The notes under the pieces were generated by a model that ran no database searches, was not told the origin of the DNA, and saw nothing but the letters and a program-made list of their open reading frames with translations. This document shows positions 56,409 to 64,000 of a DNA stretch of 64,000 bases, in pieces (position 1 is the stretch's first letter; every line of letters starts with the position of its first letter). A program made the position numbers and the translations under genes. The stretch is from Heterobasidion occidentale (Eukaryota > Basidiomycota > Agaricomycetes > Russulales > Bondarzewiaceae), in contig JBCAQO010000012.1 in the NCBI GenBank assembly GCA_039111635.1, positions 310,001 through 374,000 on the forward strand, in the 5' to 3' direction.

Positions 56409-58553
56409 TCAGTATGTATCCCTCCCTGTTTTTCGCTCCACTTTCTTCTCTATCAGCCTCAACGGGATATATAGTAATACTGCCACTGCAAACCCAGTCA
56501 GCAATCCTATATCGCCTGTCCCCTTCGCAGCGATAGGCCCAGTGTACCAAGCTTGCGACATGCACGGCACAATTATAGCGACCGACCCAAGAAAGGCAGA
56601 GACACCGGCAAAACCAAGAGGGAGTCGCTTAGGATTGTTCCAATCTTCGACATTGTAGCTGGCGAACCGTCCCCATCGGATGATACTATGCTCACACATC
56701 ACGATTGCGGCATGGGAGGCGGTCCAGTAGCCAATGATACCTATGTATTGGATGTATGTGAGTGAAACTCAAGCATGGAGAAGGGGAACTTTACTAAGAA
56801 TATCGACAAGAGTGTTGTAAAACCGTACAGCGCCAACGATTGCGACCGGGATGAGGCTGGGACCGAATCGACTGAAGGTCAACTTCTTTCTTCAGGTTAG
56901 AGATAGAAAGACAGCGCTCACATTGCAGTAGCAACGACGGCATAGACATATCTTGGGATCTTCGCGAGTATGGGCGTGACAGCCATAAAACTAGAAGCGA
57001 ACGAGTACATCGTCGGCGCAACAGCACTCGGGATGGTCAAGGCAATGACGACAGTCAAAAACTTTCCGAATCCTCCTGACATGCCGAGTATAGCCTCTAT
57101 CAGCCCGCCAACATTGTTGCCGTTGCCTAAGCCCGCTTGCCAGGCCGGCACCGCAGACGCGCTCGCTGCAAAAGAAGCACCCAGCATATGGCCCGGGAGC
57201 TGTTCTTGCGTAAATAAATGCTCCTAGAAACTGAAATGCCAAAACCACCAACACTAGAGACAAAGAATCCAAGATAGACGTATATAAACACGCGCCAGCT
57301 ATCAAAGACTCGTGAGTATCTCGTGCATGTCAATGAGAAGGCTGCACGAACCTGGGCGAGTCTTTATGGTATACTCCGTAGTCTGGAGTCATCGTACACC
57401 AACTGATGACACTAGAGACCAGGAGTGAGGCAAATGACAGCACAGAAGCCGGTGATGGCGGAGGCGTGGGGACGTTCTCGATGTGCTTTGCACCAACACC
57501 GAGCATGACCAAAAATGCGATCAAGTTTGGGAACCACGCGACGCTTTCGTACCTGCCCATGTCATTAGTGATGTACCAGAGAATCTCAAGCAGCGTAGAT
57601 GTACATGTGGATGACTTTATAGCCGCAGAAGCTCACGGCCAGCGATATGACAGCGATGATAACAATCCCGAGGGTATCGTCAAGACTGTCAGACACAGCA
57701 GCGAGCGTTTGGCCTCCGACAATTGTATTGAGGATGAGAAATCCCTGGAGAGAAAAGGCATTGAGGAGGCTCGGGATCATGGCACCGTAGAATCTGGAGC
57801 AAAACTTGACGTCAGGAGAGCATACATGTAAGAGTTTCTCATATTTACCCCCAAGAGAACCGGGCTTGGACCATGGCGCGGGTTCCTAGTTTTGGACCGA
57901 AAACAGCACTACGGTTCAAAAAGAACATCAGAGGATGTATGCCGAACTCGAAACTTGAACCTACAAGTATGCCGGTACTGCACAAAGTCTGCGATAAATG
58001 AGTATTTCAGCTTGCCTTGCTGATGAATTGTAAACATCGGCACGGACACGACATCGACCATGAGTATGGTCACAAGAGAGTCTTTAAGACCGAGCGAGAA
58101 AAAGGCTGGTCCTGCTGTCCCCGTGCTGAATCTGGTCAAGAACGATGTTACTTTAGGTTGATTGTCTCGATAAACAGCTTCAATCCCTCACGCCAAGATA
58201 TTGAGGTTGGCCGAACACCAGATAAAGAACATTTGATACAGGCGCGTATCCGTCCTATTTTCCGGGGGGATAGGTGCAATGCTACACAAGTCAAAATGTG
58301 AACCAGGGCAGGTGAGTAACCTTGAGCTTGAGCATTTGCTCGTCATTCCAACCAAGAACATATCCACGCACCCATGCGTTTCGATACCCCACTTCAATAG
58401 CAGTTTAGTAAATTTCTGAAAAGCGTTCGGCTCCGAACCCGGCGACGATCCAAGATTTTCAACTTCAGCTCCTATGGCGTCATCTGCCACGATGCCAGCC
58501 TCGAGCTCCTTGGCACTGCGCTTCTCATCCATGCCAGACACTGAGGGCGACAT
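56409..58553 (-). CDS. NCS1-family permease (purine-cytosine type)
   Basis: A proton-coupled importer of purines, cytosine or a related heterocycle in the plasma membrane. The cytosolic N-terminus ends in G-I-E-T-H-G, followed by P-I-P-P-E-N-R-T-D, the classic entry of the Fcy2-like NCS1 group. After that come W-C-S-A-N-L-N and S-T-G-T-A-G-P-A-F-F-S-L-G-L-K-D-S. Later spans include G-Q-T-L-A-A-V-S-D, M-T-P-D-Y-G-V-Y, G-A-S-F-A-A and Y-W-T-A-S-H-A-A-I-V-M-C-E-H. A last membrane pair ends R-K-T-G-R-D-T-Y. Roughly twelve hydrophobic spans over about ten exons agree with the family. The start M-S-P-S-V-S-G at 58553 is clear. Exact substrate cannot be read. Confidence 0.9.
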
Positions 58554-59302
58554 GGTGTATAGGGGGTCAATTGAGACCTAGAGTAAGAGGGAAGAGAGAA
58601 GCAGAGTCTGCTGCGAGATCGAACCATCACGAAAATTGGGTCGAGATAGCTGATTGAATGCCAAAGGGGGAGGATGAAGTGACGGCACATGGACCAGCTG
58701 ATAGTTCACCCAGAAAAAAAGATAGACGCTGATAGACAACATCGCGGAGTCTGAACATTGAGTTGCTCCATTCATCGCCTCCGTCACCGCTCTCAACCTC
58801 TTTCAACTCTCTATTATGCGGCCAAAAGGCGGATGCTTGGACAGCCAACAAACAGGATAACCCGTTGGAGGGTATTCGTTGATGGTGTAATGCACACCAT
58901 TACTACGTGATTGACTTGTCGAAATGCTGAACGATGGTACTCTCCAGCACCAGAAGTCGGCTCGCAGCAGAATAAGTAGTCCGTGTCACTACTCGGACTC
59001 TGACTTCCTTCGATGACAGCCATCCCTCAAAGTCTGTTCACATTGAGCTTCGAGCTTGGGTGTCCCAGGTAGCTCGCTTCAGCTAGGCGAACAGTCGTAC
59101 TCTACTGGGTCTCTGGTTGGTGGCCGGGCTCTGAATCAGCTAACTCGCGACCGCTTTGAACGATATTATGAGATTCATTCTATGTAGGCACTTGCTGTCG
59201 TTTTCTGCACTATTTAAAGGGCCACATATTAAACAACCGCCGTATTCGCCAATCGCCTTCGAGCCAGCTCTTTGACGGGACGACAAGCGAGGCTCTACCA
59301 CT
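58554..59302. promoter_or_regulatory. Divergent promoter region, permease / GMC gene
   Basis: About 750 bases between two divergent starts. A TATTTAAA box (59211-59218) lies 85 bases before the GMC start codon. No TATA box was found on the permease side. Confidence 0.5.
59211..59218 (+). promoter_or_regulatory. TATA-like box of GMC gene
   Basis: TATTTAAA lies 85 bases before the ATG at 59303. Confidence 0.5.
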
Positions 59303-62088
59303 ATGCGACCCAGTACCTGCTGTTCGACCTTGGCTCTATTGTGCCTTTCCCTCCCGAGCGTCTGTGCACGCCCTAATGGTATCTGCCTTGTATCATACCT
59401 TGATAACTTTACCTTACTCACAGTTACCAAGGCATCATTTCAGACCCTCGCACCTTTTCAGCACAGCAATTCGATGTCCTAATTGTAGGAGGTGGTGTAT
59501 CAGGACTCGTCCTTGCTGCGCGTCTATCCGAAGTGCCGTCACTCCGCATTGGTGTACTCGATGCAGGGACATACCGTCCGAATGATCCGCTCCTCACTAT
59601 ACCCGCTCAGTTTGGTGCGGCTTTAGGGAACTCGACTTATGACTGGAGTTTTTCTAGTGTGCCTCAGTCCAACTTGGGTGGCAGAGTGATACCCGAGCCT
59701 GCGTATGTCTAGTGCTTCTTCTTCACTTTGGTTCTATGCTCATTCGTGTCATTCGCCTGCAGTGGGAAAGTCCTTGGAGGTTCAAGCGAATTGAGTGCAA
59801 TGGCAAGAGACTCTTCCATGTTACGTTCGACAGCTTGAATTGATAGGCTTCCATGACTGTCAGGTTTGGCAGCGTGGCGCCGCTGAAGAATACGATGCAT
59901 GGGCAAACGATTTTGGCAACGGAGAAGGGTGGAGCTTCAAGGCACTTCTTCCATATTTCAAGAAGTCTGAGCAATGGCTCCCTCCACCGCCGAATGTTCT
60001 CCCCGGTCAAGTTTTAACCCATTCCTTAGCTTCGGCACACGGACTAAATGGAACCTTGCCTGTAAGATTATGTATTCGAAGCGCCGAGACTAAACTCCAT
60101 GTTGGATGTTTTGCTACAGATTGGATACAATAACTTCTATCCTCCCGTCATCGCAGCCGGGGTCACTGCTGCGAACGCACTTGGAATTCCTACAAACTCG
60201 GATCCTGTGAGCTGGCTTTATCATAACTATCACCGTACAATATCTTACGCACTGTAGGATTCCGGCAATTCGGCAGACTTCTCTCTTGCTGCACGTTCTG
60301 TGGACCCTGCCACCGGTTTGCGCTCAACCGCAGCCACTTCCTACTTGGCCCCAATCCTGGGCCGTGACAATCTGCTAGTATTGACTGGTGCACATGTTTC
60401 CAAAGTCAGTTTTACGGAGGGGAGAAACGGAGAGCTGACCGCCAAATCTATCCACTTTGTTGGTGGAGAGGGAAACCAATGGTCGGGATCCGCGAGGGCT
60501 TCAAAGGAAGTCATATTAGCCGCAGGTGCGTACTCATTGAGACTGTATAAGAACGGAATCTGAGCAAGTTATTTCCACTAGGACCGTTGAAGACACCCCA
60601 AATCTTGGAATTGAGTGGTGTCGGGGATGAGAAGTTGTTGAGGAGCCTCGGGATCCAAACGAAGATCCACCTCCCAGGTGTAGGAGAGAATCTACAAGTG
60701 AGTCCTCTTGATCTCGCGTACAATAACACTGTCTTTATACTGACGGGTCTCGCCGTTAAGGACCCTACTCTCACAGCCTCTGACTTCATTGCAAAGCCGG
60801 GAGTGCTTACTCTTGGTTTGTCTTACCAGCATCCGACGATGGTCATCTAACAACAATTTTAGATCAACTGCGCTTCAACGCAACATTTGCAGAAGAGCAG
60901 CAAGCGCTATTGTACATTCTTGTTTTGTTTTTTCGATTGTCAGATGCTCATCACACATGCCGCAGTGCTGCTAACCACACTGGTGCTTTCACATACAATA
61001 CTGCAGATGTCGCAATGTCACCTCTGCAAGCTTTCCTCTCGAAAAGCGAGATCAATAATCTCAGCCTCGCGCTTTCATCTTCGTTGTCCAAGTCTACGAA
61101 CACCTCATCATTGTCGAAAAAGCAGGATCAGGTTTTGGAACGCTGGATGAAGGAAGGAAAGGTCCCTTGGGCTGAATTCGCGGTCACTCCCAGTGGGGGT
61201 GCTGCATCAACACCTGAAGAGAATATTTCGTACGTGTCAATCCTGACTATCAATTTAGTGAGTTCGTTTGGCGGTTTTGGCCCCTTCCCGATACTAAACC
61301 TTTCAAAGCACCCATTTGGGCGTGGATCCGTGGTACATATATTTGTCGTCTTGTTGTAGTCAGCGACTGATCGATGCCACATAGCACATCAATTCGACCT
61401 CCATTTGCGAGTCCTCTCATAGACCCCAAGTATTTTGCGAGCCCCTTCGGTAGGTATTACTTTCGTCATCAGATCATTTCTCGTAATGCTCGTTGGCAAC
61501 ATAGATGTCGCCGTGCATGCATTGGGCACCGCATGGGTCCGAAAATGGATGGCCACAAGGCCTATATCCGACACGATTGCTCAGTTGCATGCCCCTCCAG
61601 CCAATGTGACTGAATTCGACGGGTACGTTTCATAGTCTTGACCAAAAGAGCAGAAACATATGCTGATGACTTTGATTGTGGTGACAGATATGTCCGCCAG
61701 AGCGTCATCGTGCGTCTCTAATAGGCAATTGTGTTTCTATAAAACGCTCACCGCACCACATTTCAGTCAACATTCCATCAAGTGGGCTCGACTCCACTCG
61801 CACCTCGAGCCTTGGGAGGCATGTGTTATGTTCGACTAGGAACACATCTACATGCTGACATTCACCTGCTCCAGGCGTTGTTGATCCTTGTCTACGCGTA
61901 TACAATACAACAAACCTGCGTATTGTAGGCTCGGGTGTGTTCCCACTCGCTGTCGGCGCAGCCCCTCAAGCTACAGTTTATGCCATCGCAGAAAAAGTAC
62001 GTCAGTAAAGGACCTCCGTCGCGGCTGACGCTGATTGGTGTGGTGGCAGGCTGCGGATTTGATAAAGCAAGCCTTGAGGACCAAATGA
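59303..62088 (+). pseudogene. GMC oxidoreductase, probably decayed
   Basis: A flavin alcohol oxidoreductase of the glucose-methanol-choline family. A signal peptide (L-A-L-L-C-L-S-L-P-S-V-C-A) precedes the FAD-binding V-L-I-V-G-G-G-V-S-G-L-V. Next come G-K-V-L-G-G-S-S-E-L, V-W-Q-R-G-A, then G-P-L-K-T-P-Q-I-L-E-L-S-G-V-G and the C-terminal F-H-Q-V-G-S. Most exons join in frame. Two faults appear. After G-R-G-S-V/H-I-N-S-T-S (exon from 61385) the frame shifts, because the rest of the motif, P-F-A-S-P-L-I-D-P-K-Y-F, is in another frame. The late motif reads A-V-G-A-A-P-Q-A-T, with Ala where the family usually has the second catalytic His or Asn. One intron (59803-59863) starts with GC. Likely a pseudogene, or a sequencing error plus a divergent enzyme. 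Confidence 0.75.
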
Positions 62089-62603
62089 GATAGCAAAGTA
62101 CACAGATTACCCCCGCATCGTCTTCAGGACGATGTATAGACTCCATTCGTGTACTTAGCAGCCCCTTTCGATCACACAATCACGGGCTTTTTCCAACAGT
62201 TGGTCTCCACCGCTGACACTACATACAAGATCATACAATCAAGTCATATACTTCAAATAACCTCACAGATCATCACCGGAGTCGTATGCAGCAGTGGTTA
62301 GCTTAGTCTATGACGTCGTCGATGACAAGATCGATTGGCTATTAGGTGAACCGGCCATGGTGAGGTGGGCTGATGTCGCGTCGGAGCTGAACTTCAGCCT
62401 CTATGTCAATCGCTCTAACCAGTCAAACCTGTCGTTGAAGCCAGATGCTTGCTTTGCGGAAAATGAAGCGGGGGGGGGGTATATAAAGAGCCCAGTCAGC
62501 AGTCTACTATTTGTCAATTCATTATCGCATCTTCACCAAGAACTCGAGAAATAACTAGGCTATACTACCTTTCACCCCCAGACTTCCTCTAGCATAACGA
62601 AAC
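62089..62603 (+). other. Intergenic, promoter of SnoaL-like gene
   Basis: About 515 bases with a short G run followed by a strong TATA box (listed). An open frame at 62294-62554 has no recognisable domain. Confidence 0.45.
62479..62486 (+). promoter_or_regulatory. TATA box of SnoaL-like gene
   Basis: TATATAAA directly follows a run of nine or so G and lies 118 bases before the ATG at 62604. Confidence 0.7.
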
Positions 62604-63119
62604 ATGCATGCATACGTATCCCCTCAAGATCCCTCAGCGCAGCTTAGCACCGTGTTGAACTGGATCGAAGCTCTGTCCCGTCGTGACTTCAGTGCCTGCG
62701 GAGAGCTCATGGCGGAGGACTATAAACATTCCGTGTTGCCGGGAAGCAAAGGGCCCGTGGCGTCAAACAAGCGAGAGGGAATCGACGTCGCAGAGAAAGC
62801 AACGAGGCTCTTGAAGACTATCAAGGTTCGCTTGCTCTGTCAAGTTTTTGTTTAGCATCGAGCTGATGCATTGGACGATAGTTTGAGTTATACGCTGTCA
62901 ACGAGTCGCCGGGGAACATATGGATTCATGTATGTCAATTTGAGGATGCTTTTTAGATGCTGATTGAAAAGTATTCGTGCACAGTTGATGCAACGTGCGG
63001 TGACGAATGAAGGAGATCATACCAACGCCGAGTCTATGCAGCTCTTCGCACTGGATCAAGGTCCGAACCCGAAGATCACGGTGATGGACGAATTCGTGGA
63101 CACAAAGAAGGCAGAGTGA
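62604..63119 (+). CDS. SnoaL/NTF2-like small protein
   Basis: A small single-domain protein. M-H-A-Y-V-S-P-Q-D-P is followed by L-N-W-I-E-A-L-S-R-R-D-F-S-A-C-G-E-L-M-A-E-D-Y-K-H-S-V-L-P, then F-E-L-Y-A-V-N-E-S-P-G-N-I-W-I-H and a last strand ending K-I-T-V-M-D-E-F-V-D-T. This fits the cone-shaped alpha+beta fold of SnoaL-like proteins, seen in many basidiomycete secretomes and small metabolite enzymes. Three exons are needed: a first one to about 62825, a middle one around 62880-62930, and a last from about 62985. No signal peptide is visible. The domain alone does not tell the reaction, so enzyme or carrier functions are both possible. Confidence 0.75.
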
Positions 63120-64000
63120 TCGCTAGGATTGAGGGTCAGAGACAGTGGATAGTCATTAAAATCAACGTACACTGAAGTTGAGAATTTGAGGGCACTTTCG
63201 TGTACCAAGCTGTGAGCATTGATCTTCACTTTCCAGTGACCTGCTATTACAAGATAAGAAATGGACCTTGATAAAATAAAGCAAAGGAGGTCGATGGCAA
63301 GATTTGAGTTGATGTCCTGCCGTTGAATATGTTCACCCAATTTTCAATCACGTTACTATAGTTCCAGCCATGCTCCGTCCTTTCCATGCAGCCGTCCATG
63401 AGAAATCAATCAATGCGAGGCTCATCCTGCATACTCTATTGCTCGCGAGAGTGGGAGGTCCAGTCTATGGACTGAGTCGAACAACAATGAGGAGCGCGAC
63501 AAAATTCTGGAGACTTCTAAGGGAACAATAGCAAACTCGTGACGATGTCAAGGAATGGAAGGACACGGACTCACGTCATTGAAGGCGAAGCCTCCACTTT
63601 CTGTCTTTTTGCTTGAAACAAGACACATGTTACCATCGCCTCCAGGGTAATACCGCTCACCGGCGTTCGACAGGGGCTGGATTTGAGCAAGCATAGAAAC
63701 AGTCAGTGTTCATCATGGGCTGTACATCATCCAATCTCCGACGACATCCTGCTGATATCCTAACCTCCACAGTTCCGCTCCGTATAACCTCTGATGGGGT
63801 AACATTGACCGTCCAACATTCATGTCAAGCGAAGCATGCATCTCAAGTAGACAGGCATAGCGTCACTCAGGGCCAATCCTTCAGCTTGTGATATTCCTGT
63901 TTCGTCTACATATTGCTGTCGAACAGAGCTCTGGTGGTGTTAAGCTGCTGCGGGGCTCACTGGTGTCCTCGGGCGGTGATATGAAATGATCGCAATTTCC
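63120..64000. other. Right-edge region, no supported gene
   Basis: About 880 bases. Open frames (63340-63056 minus, 63706-63891 plus) have no recognisable domain or consistent splice pattern. A gene entering from the right edge cannot be excluded. Confidence 0.4.

Noticed and set aside
1..64000. CRISPR arrays, bacterial operons, ribosome binding sites
   Set aside because: The DNA is fungal nuclear in character; no regularly spaced repeats or polycistronic layout were seen.

Overview
The window looks like nuclear DNA of a filamentous basidiomycete (Agaricomycetes, possibly a polypore). Genes are dense, on both strands, and split by many introns of about 50-65 nt with GT-AG borders. The gene set fits: Sin3, an Agaricomycete-style F-box protein, a ChAPs protein, calcineurin A, a P450, a GMC oxidoreductase and secreted hydrolases. 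There is no prokaryotic or viral organisation. All calls come from reading the translated sequence; no database search was possible, and intron borders are inferred from reading frame and splice consensus.

Layout. 0.65-6.7 kb: a partial tandem duplicate of sin3 (PAH1 plus broken PAH2), then the full sin3 co-repressor gene. 7.0-11.3 kb: a DUF1770-like protein, a pepsin-type aspartic protease and (minus strand) an omega-like glutathione transferase. 13.7-19.6 kb: a bZIP factor and a long-chain-base-phosphate phosphatase (Lcb3 type). 19.6-34.1 kb: an accessory island with no conserved housekeeping gene. It holds five paralogues of an unnamed gene family (two on plus, three on minus, converging), a 38-bp-arm hairpin and long gene-free stretches. 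34.1-38.4 kb (minus): an S1/P1 nuclease with a frame break in its leader, and a P450. 38.8-43.3 kb (minus): a very large WW-domain protein. 43.6-56.0 kb (plus): UNC-50/Gmh1, calcineurin A, an F-box-like protein, a ChAPs exomer-type cargo adaptor and a CCDC6-like coiled-coil protein. 56.4-58.6 kb (minus): an NCS1 purine/cytosine-type permease. 59.3-63.1 kb (plus): a GMC oxidoreductase, probably decayed, and a SnoaL/NTF2-like small protein.

The genes do not form one pathway. Three housekeeping genes relate to Golgi or membrane trafficking and lipid homeostasis (UNC-50, ChAPs, LCB phosphatase), and two are global regulators (Sin3, calcineurin). The secreted protease, secreted nuclease, P450, GST, permease and GMC enzyme suit a saprotroph. 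The best candidate for something undescribed is the five-gene family of the 21.4-33.2 kb island. Its members share a tryptophan-rich N-terminal module, a phase-0 intron at the same place, a homeodomain-helix-3-like W-I-x-N-H motif, in four of five members an R-A-K-x-x-R-D helical domain, and disordered Pro/Ser tails in most.
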